The position numbers and the translations under genes were made by a program. Positions 9,197-17,334 of a stretch of 51,029 bases of DNA are shown here, one piece after another. The stretch's first letter is position 1. Every line of letters starts with the position of its first letter. The stretch comes from Alphaproteobacteria bacterium. Lineage in GTDB: Bacteria > Pseudomonadota > Alphaproteobacteria > UBA2966. The stretch is taken from contig JABIFY010000021.1 in NCBI GenBank assembly GCA_018650465.1, forward strand, positions 1 to 51,029, in the 5' to 3' direction. The notes under the pieces were generated by a model. It did not search any database. It had not been told where the DNA came from and was given only the letters and a program-made list of their open reading frames with translations.

Positions 9197-10342
9197 ATGA
9201 AAGCCTTGTGCTTTCTGTTTGGTGCCGCCCTGGCACTTGTGTTCGTAACCGCCTTTTCCGCACCGGCAAAGGCAGAGCCCTATGACGACTACCTGAAAGG
9301 TTTCATCAGCGTTCTGCTGAAATACGAGCAGCACCAAGCCAATATCTCTGTAGATGTGAAGTCCGGGCACGTTTCGCTGGCGGGTCTGGCTGAAAATACC
9401 AGCCAAGCTGACGTTCGCAAGCGACTGTTTGCTATAAATGGTGTACGCGGTGTCACTTTCGGCAAAGCAAACGCCCCGAACATCACGCACAACGCGCAGC
9501 CAAAACCCGCGAACCTGAAGGCAGCCACGGCAGGCAAGTACAAATGGCCAAAACGTCTGTTGTTTGCCCCCGCCATCGCTGATCCCCGTTCGCCCAGGTT
9601 TTCCGCTGGTTTTCATAACTATTTTGGTAACAACAAACTAAGCAGCGTTGGCACCGTGAGTTTTGGCGAGACCCTGTCGCTGGTCGACATGATGTATGAC
9701 GGTACGGGTGATCGTTGGGAAATTCGTAATCACGAATTTGACCTCAACTTTCAAGGCGCCGTATTTTCTATTTTCGACCTCGATGGTGTTTCCAAAGACC
9801 TTGTCAATTCTGATTTTTGGGCTGCCTTGGCGCTGAGCTGGCGACGGCGAACCGATTGGGGTGATTTTTCCGCTATGTCGCGGGTCTTTCATCAAAGCTC
9901 CCACCTGGGTGACGAATATATCCTGTTCAACAAAATCGGTGAACAGGACCGGGTTAACCTGAGTTATGAAGGTCTGGACCTGACCATGGCCTGGCAACCG
10001 GGCATGGGATACGGCATGAAATATTATGCTGGCGGCGGTTATCTCTTTGGCCGTGACCCATCCTCTCTTGATCCCTGGTCGGCCAAGGTCGGTATGGAGG
10101 TGGAATGGCCGAAAGAGAAATGGGGGATTTACCCTGTTGCCGCTGTTCATATCCAGACTTTTGAGGATACAGGCTTTGAGCCAGATTTGTCCGTCGTCGG
10201 CGGCTTGCAATTCAACGACCCTGCCCTGGAAGACCGCCAGATCCGAATACTGCTTTCCTACTTCAACGGTTACTCACCCAACGGCCAGTTCTACGACGAA
10301 CAACTGGAATATGTGGGACTTGGGTTTCAGTATCAATTCTGA
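9197..10342 (+). CDS. BON domain-DUF1207 outer-membrane protein
   Basis: A signal peptide (MKALCFLFGAALALVF, cleavage near APAKA) starts the protein. Residues of about 30-90 resemble a BON domain: ISVDVKSGHVSLAGLAENTSQADVRKRL is the typical strand-strand-helix with a VxLxG core. From about residue 125 the sequence fits DUF1207, a beta-rich family: ADPRSPRFSAGF, FSIFDLDGVSKDLVNSDF, HQSSHLGDE, YFNGYSPNGQFY and a terminal aromatic YQF. Ending in Phe is usual for outer-membrane barrels. I prefer the ATG at 9197, with GGAG upstream, to the in-frame TTG at 9191. It may tether the envelope or bind phospholipid, but this is inference. It converges on phaB. Confidence 0.75.
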   Translation: MKALCFLFGAALALVFVTAFSAPAKAEPYDDYLKGFISVLLKYEQHQANISVDVKSGHVSLAGLAENTSQADVRKRLFAINGVRGVTFGKANAPNITHNAQPKPANLKAATAGKYKWPKRLLFAPAIADPRSPRFSAGFHNYFGNNKLSSVGTVSFGETLSLVDMMYDGTGDRWEIRNHEFDLNFQGAVFSIFDLDGVSKDLVNSDFWAALALSWRRRTDWGDFSAMSRVFHQSSHLGDEYILFNKIGEQDRVNLSYEGLDLTMAWQPGMGYGMKYYAGGGYLFGRDPSSLDPWSAKVGMEVEWPKEKWGIYPVAAVHIQTFEDTGFEPDLSVVGGLQFNDPALEDRQIRILLSYFNGYSPNGQFYDEQLEYVGLGFQYQF

Positions 10343-10343
10343 C

Positions 10344-10378
10344 AAAAAAAGCCCCCTCCGATTCGGCGGAGAGGGCTT
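10344..10378 (-). terminator. Rho-independent terminator of phaB, possibly bidirectional
   Basis: A GC-rich stem (AGCCC-CTCCG pairing with CGGAG-GGGCT) lies between two convergent genes. On the minus strand, reading out of phaB, it is followed by seven T residues (10344-10350 are A on the plus strand), a classical terminator. On the plus strand the T-run is poor, so it would end the BON-DUF1207 transcript less efficiently. Confidence 0.85.
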
Positions 10379-10409
10379 GATTCTGAATGGTCAGACAGGC
10401 GGTATCGCC

Positions 10410-11132
10410 TTAATACATGTGCTGGCCACCATTGATGGACATGGTTGAGCCAGTAACAAAACCAGCATCATCAGCCGCCAGAAACATCACACCGCGCGCA
10501 ATATCCGAGGCCTGCCCCAAGCGCTTGACCGGAATACCCGCAATAATTTTTTCCAGTACTTCTGCCGGTACGGCGCGGACCATATCCGTGTCCACGTAAC
10601 CCGGTGCGATAGCGTTAACGGTGACGTTTTTGGCAGCGCCTTCCTGGGCCAGAGCCTTGGTGAAGCCGTGGATACCAGACTTGGCAGCCGCATAGTTCAC
10701 CTGGCCGTACTGACCAGCCTGACCATTGATCGAGCCAATGTTGATGATGCGGCCAAAACTGCGGGCGCGCATGCCATCGATCACCAGACGACACATGTTG
10801 AAGCATGAAGAAAGGTTGGTCTGAATAACTGCGTTCCAGGCTTCGAAATCCATGCGATGCAAAGTGCCATCGCGCGTGATACCGGCATTGTTGACCAGCA
10901 CATCGACGGGGCCAAGGTCAGCTTCAACTTGCTCAAGACCTGCCTTGCACTGTTCAAAATCGGCGACGTCCCATTTGTAAACGCTGATACCGGTTTCCTT
11001 GGCAAAGGCTTCGGCGGCTTCGACATTGCCGTGATAAGTAGCGGCGACGGTGTAACCGGCATTTTTTAATTGACGGGCGATCTCCGCGCCAATTCCGCGT
11101 GACCCGCCTGTAACGACTGCAACTCGTGACAT
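10410..11132 (-). CDS. phaB: Acetoacetyl-CoA reductase
   Basis: This NADPH-linked short-chain dehydrogenase should reduce acetoacetyl-CoA to (R)-3-hydroxybutyryl-CoA, the monomer for polyhydroxybutyrate. It has 240 residues, the usual PhaB length. The cofactor loop is TGGSRGIG, NNAG follows, then the catalytic Ser in INIGSINGQAGQ and Tyr-Lys in YAAAKSG. The frame extends 43 codons upstream, but the ATG at 11132 begins the family's normal N-terminus (MSRVAVVTGG) and has AGGGA nearby. phaA lies 55 bases upstream on the same strand, so the two form one operon, closed by a strong terminator at 10344-10378. Confidence 0.96.
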   Translation of the reverse strand: MSRVAVVTGGSRGIGAEIARQLKNAGYTVAATYHGNVEAAEAFAKETGISVYKWDVADFEQCKAGLEQVEADLGPVDVLVNNAGITRDGTLHRMDFEAWNAVIQTNLSSCFNMCRLVIDGMRARSFGRIINIGSINGQAGQYGQVNYAAAKSGIHGFTKALAQEGAAKNVTVNAIAPGYVDTDMVRAVPAEVLEKIIAGIPVKRLGQASDIARGVMFLAADDAGFVTGSTMSINGGQHMY

Positions 11133-11187
11133 TTTTAAAATTCCCTGTGAAGACCCTCGCAAGGGCCAATAATAGATTTCAGAACAG

Positions 11188-12363
11188 CTAGTCCCGTTCG
11201 ACACACATGGCGATACCCATGCCGCCACCGATACAAAGCGTTGCCAGACCTTTTTTGGCATCGCGATCTTTCATGGCATACAACAATGTTGTCAGAACCC
11301 GGGCACCCGAAGCACCAATGGGATGACCGATGGCAATAGCACCACCGTTGACGTTGACCTTGTCAGTATCCCAACCAAGGTCTTTATTGACGGCACAAGC
11401 TTGTGCGGCGAAGGCTTCGTTGGCTTCGACCAGATCAAGATCATCTGCGGTCCAGCCGGCTTTCTCCAAGGCCTTGCGGCTGGCCGGGATTGGACCGGAA
11501 CCCATGATCGACGGATCAACACCGGCCTGGGCCCAGGATTTAATTTTCGCCAACGGCTTGAGGCCCCGCTTTTCAGCTTCTTCTGCACTCATCAGAACCA
11601 GAGCGGCAGCGCCGTCATTAATGCCAGAAGCATTAGCGGCTGTAACCGTACCTTCCTTGTCAAAGGCCGGGCGCATACCGGAAACACTTTCCATAGTCGC
11701 ACCGTGACGAATGTATTCATCATCGGAGACAACTGTTTCACCCTTGCGAGTCTTGATGGTCACGGGCGTAATTTCGTCTGCGAACTTGCCAGCCTTTTGG
11801 GCGGCTTCCGCCTTGTTCTGGGAAGCTACAGCAAAGGTATCTTGTTGCTCGCGGGTGATCTGCCATTTGCTGGCAACGTTTTCCGCCGTATTGCCCATGT
11901 GATAACCATTGAAGGCATCCCACAAACCGTCGGTGATCATGGTGTCGATCATCTGGGCGTTGCCCATCTTGGTGCCGTTGCGCAAATGCATAACGTGTGG
12001 TGCCTGGCTCATGCTTTCCTGGCCACCGGCCACAACAACAGCCGAATCGCCTTCAGCAACCGCCTGAAAGCCGAGTGCCACCGAGCGCAGACCGGAGCCA
12101 CACAGCATGTTGACGCCCCAGGCAGGAACTTCAACGGGCAGACCGGCACCGATGGATGCCTGGCGAGCCGGGTTCTGACCTTCACCGGCAGAAAGAATTT
12201 GCCCCATGATGACTTCGGAAACATCAGCAGCGTCGACATTCGCGCGCTCCAACGCCGCCCGAATGGCGACGACGCCTAGCTCGTGGGCAGCAAGGGAGCT
12301 CAGGGCCCCGTTAAAAGAGCCGACAGGTGTGCGGGCAGCACTGACGATAACGACTTCGGTCAT
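11188..12363 (-). CDS. phaA: Acetyl-CoA acetyltransferase (beta-ketothiolase)
   Basis: This biosynthetic thiolase (391 residues) condenses two acetyl-CoA to acetoacetyl-CoA. The acyl-accepting Cys is in [11 protein letters not shown] near residue 89, the His in [10 protein letters not shown], and the second catalytic Cys in [14 protein letters not shown] start at the ATG at 12363, where TGGAG precedes by 8 bases, rather than ten codons further up. phaB follows 55 bases later. Upstream there is a -35-like TTGACT (minus strand, 12465-12460) beside a YTGC-N3-GCAR site at 12474-12484, so repression by PhaR is plausible. Confidence 0.96.
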   Translation of the reverse strand: MTEVVIVSAARTPVGSFNGALSSLAAHELGVVAIRAALERANVDAADVSEVIMGQILSAGEGQNPARQASIGAGLPVEVPAWGVNMLCGSGLRSVALGFQAVAEGDSAVVVAGGQESMSQAPHVMHLRNGTKMGNAQMIDTMITDGLWDAFNGYHMGNTAENVASKWQITREQQDTFAVASQNKAEAAQKAGKFADEITPVTIKTRKGETVVSDDEYIRHGATMESVSGMRPAFDKEGTVTAANASGINDGAAALVLMSAEEAEKRGLKPLAKIKSWAQAGVDPSIMGSGPIPASRKALEKAGWTADDLDLVEANEAFAAQACAVNKDLGWDTDKVNVNGGAIAIGHPIGASGARVLTTLLYAMKDRDAKKGLATLCIGGGMGIAMCVERD

Positions 12364-12473
12364 AGTGGTCTCCAGATATGAAGCGCCCGACAACCGGGAA
12401 CTCCCTGTGGGTCAAAAACTGAAATTGAATTTGGCCTAAAATGACATGGAAGTTGTAGGAGTCAACAATAATG

Positions 12474-12484
12474 TTGCAGTGCAG
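12474..12484. promoter_or_regulatory. Putative PhaR operator upstream of phaA
   Basis: The site reads TTGCAGTGCAG, matching YTGC-N3-GCAR. It is the centre of a larger inverted repeat (AATAATGTTGCA, one base, TGCAGCATTATT, 12467-12491) with one G/T mismatch. It lies just upstream of a TTGACT box oriented toward phaA. PhaR of related bacteria is known to bind CTGC-N3-GCAG-like sequences. Assignment here is inference. Confidence 0.5.
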
Positions 12485-12503
12485 CATTATTTTTTACAGT
12501 TTG

Positions 12504-13799
12504 TCAGAAATCCGTCTTTAACCAGGCCAGCAAGTCTTTCCACAAACCATCTTTTGCACGACTGCTGACCACCATACCAATGTGACCGGACGGCGGTGAT
12601 ATGAGCATGGCACCAGGGATCAAGTCTGCCAATGGTGACGCGGCTTCCAAAGGCACAATGCGGTCATGGGCCGGGGCCGCAATCAGGGTTGGTATTTTCA
12701 GGTCTGCAGGGTCGACAACATCACCGGCAATAGTCCATTCGCCCTTGAACGGCGTATTATCGCGATACCAGCGGATCAAGCATTCGTGCGCAACCTTTTG
12801 CACCAGCGGGATCCCGTCGTTGAGCCAGTCCTCCAGCGCCACAAAGTCGGCGGCCTTGTCGCTGGCAGGATCAAGATTTGAAAACGTTCGGAATTTCCGC
12901 AAACCCAGGGCCGGGTCGAGACTGGCAAAAAAAGTTTGCAGAATATCCACCGGCAATTCACCGAAGCCATCAATCACAGAATCGATAGAGTCAGACACGG
13001 CGGCAAACAATTTGTTGTGCATGCCGGATCCGCCGTAAAAATCCCAGGGTGTCGCCATCAATACAAGGGTGCTGACATCCGATTGACGGCGCAACGCCAG
13101 CGCCAGCGCCAAATCGCCGCCCAGACAATAGCCCACAACGGGTGCCGGGCCGCCTGCCAACTTGACGACTTCATCAAGCGCATCTTCCAGGCGACCAGCG
13201 ATATAGTCATCCAGGCTATAACCCTTTTCGTCCTCACCAGGTGTGCCCCAGTCAACCAGTAAAGGCCGCACTCCCCGCGCCGCCAGCCAACGCAACATGC
13301 TTCGGCGGGCCGAGATATCCAGGACATACCCCTTGTTGACGAGCGAGGGCACAAACAGCACCGGCTTTCCGCCTGGTGAGGCATCTGGCACTGCACCGTA
13401 ATCCAGCAGACGGCTGGACCCTTGCTGCCAGATCGCTGGTGGATCATCCACATCGCGAACGTATGGATGCTGACGATAGGCTTCGATCCCGCCCAACATG
13501 ACTTGCAGTCGTTCCACCGCTTCCTTGCCAGCAGCTGGCAGTAATTCTTCCGCTGCAAGTTCTGAAAGGGCCTGGGCAAATTCATTGGCTTCGGCCCCCC
13601 ACCCTGTATCAGTTGGTATTTTTCCTGCCAACGAAGACGGCAGGGCCAGCATGGAACCGCCCAGGGCAGACAGGGCCGATGCCAGATGGAAGGCCAGCGG
13701 GCGCGGGCCCAACCGTTCTACATGACGCATCTGTCGTGCAGGAACTTCAGCTGGTTCTATGTGCGCGACAGCGCTTTTATCCGGGGCGGGTTTGCTCAT
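12504..13799 (-). CDS. phaC: Compact polyhydroxyalkanoate synthase (PhaC-like alpha/beta hydrolase)
   Basis: This protein polymerises (R)-3-hydroxyacyl-CoA to polyester at the granule surface, or is a close relative that does so. It is 431 residues long, shorter than class I synthases (near 600) and longer than class III PhaC (near 360). The lipase-like box is GYCLGG with nucleophile C225, D379 lies in AHDRIVP, and H406 in SGHIG, so the Cys-Asp-His triad is intact. FVPSLVNKGYVLDI and LVDWGTPGEDEKG are typical synthase blocks. No phaE partner is present. It is divergent from phaR and lies downstream of, but separate from, the phaAB unit. A depolymerase-like role is less likely because the nucleophile is Cys. 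Confidence 0.85.
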   Translation of the reverse strand: MSKPAPDKSAVAHIEPAEVPARQMRHVERLGPRPLAFHLASALSALGGSMLALPSSLAGKIPTDTGWGAEANEFAQALSELAAEELLPAAGKEAVERLQVMLGGIEAYRQHPYVRDVDDPPAIWQQGSSRLLDYGAVPDASPGGKPVLFVPSLVNKGYVLDISARRSMLRWLAARGVRPLLVDWGTPGEDEKGYSLDDYIAGRLEDALDEVVKLAGGPAPVVGYCLGGDLALALALRRQSDVSTLVLMATPWDFYGGSGMHNKLFAAVSDSIDSVIDGFGELPVDILQTFFASLDPALGLRKFRTFSNLDPASDKAADFVALEDWLNDGIPLVQKVAHECLIRWYRDNTPFKGEWTIAGDVVDPADLKIPTLIAAPAHDRIVPLEAASPLADLIPGAMLISPPSGHIGMVVSSRAKDGLWKDLLAWLKTDF

Positions 13800-13921
13800 C
13801 TGGCCATTTGATTTATAGGATGCTCAAACCTCAACGATCCTGTCCGGCAAATCAACAGTCAATTCCCCCGTCAATTCAGCGACAAACCGCAGATCAGCGC
13901 TCTCACCACGAATTCAGGCCA

Positions 13922-13957
13922 TTGCGCAATGCAACATGGTACTTGCGCATTGCAGCA
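13922..13957. promoter_or_regulatory. Direct-repeat element in the phaC-phaR divergent promoter region
   Basis: Two 15-base copies, TTGCGCAATGCAACA (13922-13936) and TTGCGCATTGCAGCA (13943-13957), differ at two positions and lie exactly 21 bases apart, two helical turns. Each is rich in TTGC/GCA half-sites. The place between divergent phaC and phaR suggests an operator for PhaR, though the half-site spacing differs from the N3 sites nearby. Confidence 0.45.
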
Positions 13958-13986
13958 AAAATTGCCAAGTATAGTGAAATCAAACG

Positions 13987-13997
13987 TTGCAGCGCAG
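13987..13997. promoter_or_regulatory. Putative PhaR operator at the phaR start
   Basis: TTGCAGCGCAG matches YTGC-N3-GCAR. It ends 4 bases before the preferred GTG start of phaR and overlaps an alternative TTG start. A site here would let PhaR repress its own gene, as is known for PhaR in other bacteria. Confidence 0.45.
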
Positions 13998-14001
13998 CAA
14001 A

Positions 14002-14655
14002 GTGGACAAACCATTGAGTGAAAAAACCAACGATTCCGCGGACGGAAGCAAGCCCATCCTGATCAAGAAATACGCAAATCGCCGTCTCTACAACACGGCG
14101 ACCAGCAGCTATGTGACGCTTGATCATCTTTGCGTCATGGTCAAGGAAGGCCACGAGTTTGTCGTCGAAGATGCCAAATCCGGCGAAGACATTACCCGTT
14201 CCGTTTTGACGCAAATTATTTTCGAAGAAGAGAGCAAAGGCCAAAACCTTTTGCCGATCAACTTCTTGCGCCAACTCATTGGTTTTTATGGTGATAATCT
14301 GCAGCCCGTCGTGCCGCAATATCTGGAAATGACCATGGAGTCTTTTTCCAAAAACCAGGAAGCCATGCGCGAAAACCTGACCAATGTCATGGGGGACGCG
14401 AACCCCTTTGCAAAACTTGAGGAAGTGACGCGCCAGAACGTCAACATGTTCCAGCAGGCCATGAGCGCCTTCAATCCATTCCAGATGCCTGGCGCACCTG
14501 GAATGCCTGGGACATCGAGCAACGAACAGCCTGGGACGGCCGAAGCGGCAGTGGAACCCGGCACGGCAGAAAAGGAAAATGCGGATGACTTGTCCGATCT
14601 GAAAAACAAGCTGGCCGATCTTGAAAAACAAATAGGAAAGTTGTCGGAAAAATAA
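14002..14655 (+). CDS. phaR: Polyhydroxyalkanoate synthesis repressor PhaR
   Basis: PhaR binds DNA and polyester granules and represses granule-protein and synthesis genes until polymer forms. The N-terminal PHB/PHA accumulation regulator DNA-binding domain is clear (IKKYANRRLYNTATSSYVTLD, then LTQIIFEEES and LPINFLRQLIGFYG). A linker rich in Pro/Gly/Ala and a final heptad-like, probably coiled-coil tail (LKNKLADLEKQIGKL) follow. There is no ATG start. GTG 14002, TTG 14014 and TTG 13987 are the candidates, and none has a good ribosome-binding site. I use GTG 14002 (217 residues). It is divergent from phaC. Confidence 0.92.
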   Translation: MDKPLSEKTNDSADGSKPILIKKYANRRLYNTATSSYVTLDHLCVMVKEGHEFVVEDAKSGEDITRSVLTQIIFEEESKGQNLLPINFLRQLIGFYGDNLQPVVPQYLEMTMESFSKNQEAMRENLTNVMGDANPFAKLEEVTRQNVNMFQQAMSAFNPFQMPGAPGMPGTSSNEQPGTAEAAVEPGTAEKENADDLSDLKNKLADLEKQIGKLSEK

Positions 14656-14858
14656 AATATTCCCAATTTTTCGACTCAAAACAACTTCCCGTTAACTATA
14701 TTTTATTTTGTATATCAATTACTTAGTTTATTTTAGGCTGTTTTTGATTAAAATTTTAGTTAATTTACAGGTAATCATTTCCAGCTATCTTCTGAACCAT
14801 AAATATGGATCGACGTGACATGAGACGGGGAAAACCCTGCCGGTCACCCTGGAGCGAC

Positions 14859-14886
14859 TTCGGATATATCCGAACCGTGTCGGTTC
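14859..14886. promoter_or_regulatory. Overlapping palindrome and hairpin upstream of the 14971 gene
   Basis: TTCGGATATATCCGAA is a perfect 16-base palindrome. Its last three bases are shared with a second dyad, GAACCG-TGT-CGGTTC (14872-14886). The two structures exclude each other in RNA, or could be adjacent protein sites in DNA. Function is not known. Confidence 0.35.
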
Positions 14887-14895
14887 ATACATCTC

Positions 14896-14906
14896 TTGCA
14901 GTGCAA
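14896..14906. promoter_or_regulatory. Putative PhaR operator upstream of an unknown small gene
   Basis: TTGCAGTGCAA is a fully symmetric YTGC-N3-GCAR site; with flanks it reads CTTGCA-G-TGCAAG. It shares its first ten bases with the site upstream of phaA. It lies 65 bases before the GTG start of the 14971 gene. Confidence 0.45.
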
Positions 14907-14970
14907 GGGGTTTTTGGCCTCAGTGTTTTAAATAACTTGAAACACCCTAGAAGATGCAATCAGACGGACA

Positions 14971-15483
14971 GTGACAAACGCAACGATATTAACATCAAGC
15001 TACCAAACCCAGTTGCCGGCAATCATCCGGCAACGTCCGCGCGGGAATCCGTCCGCCGAAGACTTCAAACAACAAACAGAAAACAGTGCCCAACAGCGCC
15101 AATCGCGACGCCAGAGTGATCCGTCGGAAGACGGTCGTGTAAGCGCCGCAGACGGCAAACCAAGCCGCCGACCTTCTGGTAATGTTACCTATCTCAGTGA
15201 GCACCGCGCCCCGCGTGACATTCATGCGCAAGAACGCCGCCAGACCACGGACCGCAGGGGATTTGGTGTTACGGCTTTCGCCCAGCGTGCAGCGGACCGG
15301 GCCCCGGCCCTGACAACGGTTGGCAGCGGTTTCATGGCACAACTGATCGCCCAGGAAATTGTGCCCGACCTTGCCCTTCAGCCAAACCTGATGACTGACA
15401 ACGGTGTGGAGGCTTATGAAAGCTCCATGAACCGGGCCGAACAACACATCGACCCCTTCAACGCCTACACTGAAGAGGCCTGA
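14971..15483 (+). CDS. Unrecognised small protein next to the PHB locus
   Basis: The frame starts with a GTG and encodes 170 residues. The first two thirds are rich in Gln, Arg, Ser and Asp (for example QQRQSRRQSDPSEDGR) and look disordered. The last 65 residues are more ordered, with the segment GSGFMAQLIAQEIVPD followed by a Tyr-Glu-rich tail. I recall GSGFxAQxIAQE-like segments in small alphaproteobacterial proteins of unknown function but cannot name a family. It has no signal peptide or membrane segment. The YTGC-N3-GCAR site upstream suggests co-regulation with polyester genes, so a granule-associated role is possible. It does not look like a classical phasin. Confidence 0.6.
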   Translation: MTNATILTSSYQTQLPAIIRQRPRGNPSAEDFKQQTENSAQQRQSRRQSDPSEDGRVSAADGKPSRRPSGNVTYLSEHRAPRDIHAQERRQTTDRRGFGVTAFAQRAADRAPALTTVGSGFMAQLIAQEIVPDLALQPNLMTDNGVEAYESSMNRAEQHIDPFNAYTEEA

Positions 15484-15502
15484 AACCCTTTTATCAGTGG
15501 GT

Positions 15503-17092
15503 TTAATACCCCAGTGCGATGCCGTCTTTGCGCGGGTCTGAGCCCCCCATAAGGGTGTTGTTTTCCCAGTCAATCCAGATCGCCTGGCCACCGCCGTGGG
15601 GGCTGTCGAAGCGGGTTGTCTTGTGGCCCATGGCTTTTAATCCGGCCTCGGTTTCCGCGGGTACACCGCTTTCCAGCTGGTATTCTTCGTCGAAATGAAA
15701 GGCCCGCGGCATATCCAGAGCTTCTTGTGGATCCATGCCAAAGTCGACCACGTTAGTGACAACCTGGGACTGGCCCACGGGCTGGTACTGGCCGCCCATC
15801 ACGCCGTAAGGCATCACGGTACGACCGTCCTTGCTGAGCATGCCTGGCGTAATGGTATGCAAGGGACGCTTGCCGGGAGCGATGCAGTTGGGATGATCGG
15901 GCTCCAGCCGGAAACCGCCACCCCGGTTCTGCAGGGCGATACCAGTGGTCGGACTGACAAGGCCGGACCCGAACGGAAAGAAGGTTGAATTGATAAAGGA
16001 GATCGCGTTGCGGTCCTTGTCGACAACGCTGAGATAGATGGTATCCGGGTGCGCTGGTGGACGGATGTATTCAAAGTCGGACGCCTGGTCCGGATTGATT
16101 TGCGCCCGCAGCTCTTCGGCGAATTCCTTGGATAATAACCTGTCCACCGGCACGTCTACCTGCCGGGGATCACCCACCCAGGTTTCCCGCGCATTATAAG
16201 CCAGACGCGTGGCCTCAGCCTGTAGATGCAGGCGTTGGGTGCCGTTGGGATCAAGGGATGCGAGATCAAAACCCTCCAGAATATTCAGCATTATCAAGGT
16301 GGTAATGCCTGGATTGTTCGGCGGCACAGTGGAAATATGATAGTCGCGATAGCTGGTCTGAATGGGCTCAAGGATTTCGGTTTCCTGAGCAGAAAAATCG
16401 TCCAGGGTATGCAGCCCGCCCAGGGAATTGAGATAATCAACAATATCTTTGGCGACGCGGCCTTCGTAAAATCCGTCACGGCCTTCAGCGGCAATCGTGC
16501 GGAATGTTTCAGCCAGTCCTTGATTGCGATGCACTTCACCGCATGCAGGCGCGCGACCATTGGCTAAGTAAACCCGGCTGGCGTTGGCGTCTTTCGAGAG
16601 CTTGTCGACCTGCCCGGCCCAGTCTTTTGAGACCCGCGGGGCGACAACAAATCCGTCCTCGGCATAATCAATGGCGGTTTTCAGCACCTGATCAAATTTC
16701 ATGGTGCCGTGCGCTTTGAGAAGCTTGTCCCAGGCATCCACGGCACCCGGTACAGTTACGGCGTGGGCTGTAAACAAGCCGATGCGATCCATGCCTTGCT
16801 CGATAAACCAGTCCACATTTGCCTTGGCCGGTGCACAGCCAGAACCGTTGACTGATATAGCTTTGGACATATCGCTGCCTGGTGCATAAACAGCAAAACA
16901 GTCGCCGCCGATGCCGGTTGACTGGGGCTCGACAACACACAAAGTGGCGCTGGCGGCGATAGCGGCATCCACCGCATTGCCGCCCGCCCGCAGGATATCG
17001 ATGGCGGCCAGTGTGGCTGCCGGATGAGAGGTCGCTGCTACGCCGTTCATACCATGAGCAGTGGAGCGACCGGGAAAATGAAAATCACGCAT
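15503..17092 (-). CDS. Gamma-glutamyltransferase family protein
   Basis: This Ntn-hydrolase precursor (529 residues) should self-cleave into two subunits and hydrolyse or transfer gamma-glutamyl groups, for example from glutathione. The likely nucleophile is T351 in DTIYLSVVDKDRNA, matching the TTHYSVVD site of E. coli Ggt. Supporting blocks are GGNAVDAAIAA, PQSTGIGGDCF and a GG-rich C-terminal end. No signal peptide is seen, unlike the periplasmic E. coli enzyme. Together with the ISFINSTF block this resembles the YwrD/acylase-like branch, so a gamma-glutamyl or related amide substrate other than glutathione is possible. It is a single minus-strand gene. Confidence 0.87.
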   Translation of the reverse strand: MRDFHFPGRSTAHGMNGVAATSHPAATLAAIDILRAGGNAVDAAIAASATLCVVEPQSTGIGGDCFAVYAPGSDMSKAISVNGSGCAPAKANVDWFIEQGMDRIGLFTAHAVTVPGAVDAWDKLLKAHGTMKFDQVLKTAIDYAEDGFVVAPRVSKDWAGQVDKLSKDANASRVYLANGRAPACGEVHRNQGLAETFRTIAAEGRDGFYEGRVAKDIVDYLNSLGGLHTLDDFSAQETEILEPIQTSYRDYHISTVPPNNPGITTLIMLNILEGFDLASLDPNGTQRLHLQAEATRLAYNARETWVGDPRQVDVPVDRLLSKEFAEELRAQINPDQASDFEYIRPPAHPDTIYLSVVDKDRNAISFINSTFFPFGSGLVSPTTGIALQNRGGGFRLEPDHPNCIAPGKRPLHTITPGMLSKDGRTVMPYGVMGGQYQPVGQSQVVTNVVDFGMDPQEALDMPRAFHFDEEYQLESGVPAETEAGLKAMGHKTTRFDSPHGGGQAIWIDWENNTLMGGSDPRKDGIALGY

Positions 17093-17246
17093 GCGTCGAA
17101 TACCCCTGAACCATTTTTGTCATATTTGTCGAGCAACATTATGGCGCAATATGTTTTCGCTGTCTTGGGTGTCCGAGATAAATTATGGGCCAAAATCATC
17201 ATGTATTTTGTCGCATTTGACGAGCATCATCAGGACAGACGGTGAG

Positions 17247-17303
17247 CAAAAAAAGACCCCTGCCTTACCATATCCGGACAAGGCCGGGTTGGGACAGGGG
17301 TCG
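17247..17303 (-). terminator. Terminator of the monooxygenase-reductase gene
   Basis: Arms GACCCCTG (17255-17262) and CAGGGGTC (17295-17302) enclose a loop with a further small CCTT/AAGG pairing. Read on the minus strand, just beyond the stop at 17335, the stem is followed by seven T residues. This is a good Rho-independent terminator. Confidence 0.75.
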
Positions 17304-17334
17304 TTTTCAGGTCAGCTCAACCTGGTCTGGAATT

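Larger units (their letters stand above)
14656..14970. other. AT-rich intergenic region after phaR with stacked palindromes
   Basis: The first 150 bases are strongly AT-rich without a gene. The second half holds a cluster of dyads described separately: a 16-base palindrome (14859-14874), an overlapping 6-bp hairpin (14872-14886) and a YTGC-N3-GCAR site (14896-14906). It probably contains the promoter of the following small gene. A weak stem (GTCG/CGAC, 14643-14675) at the end of phaR may slow transcription but has no U-tract. Confidence 0.5.

Noticed and set aside
14745-14765. TTAA-N8-TTAA resembling a CtrA cell-cycle site
   Set aside because: The CtrA consensus spacing is seven bases; this one is eight and lies in very AT-rich DNA, so a chance match is likely.
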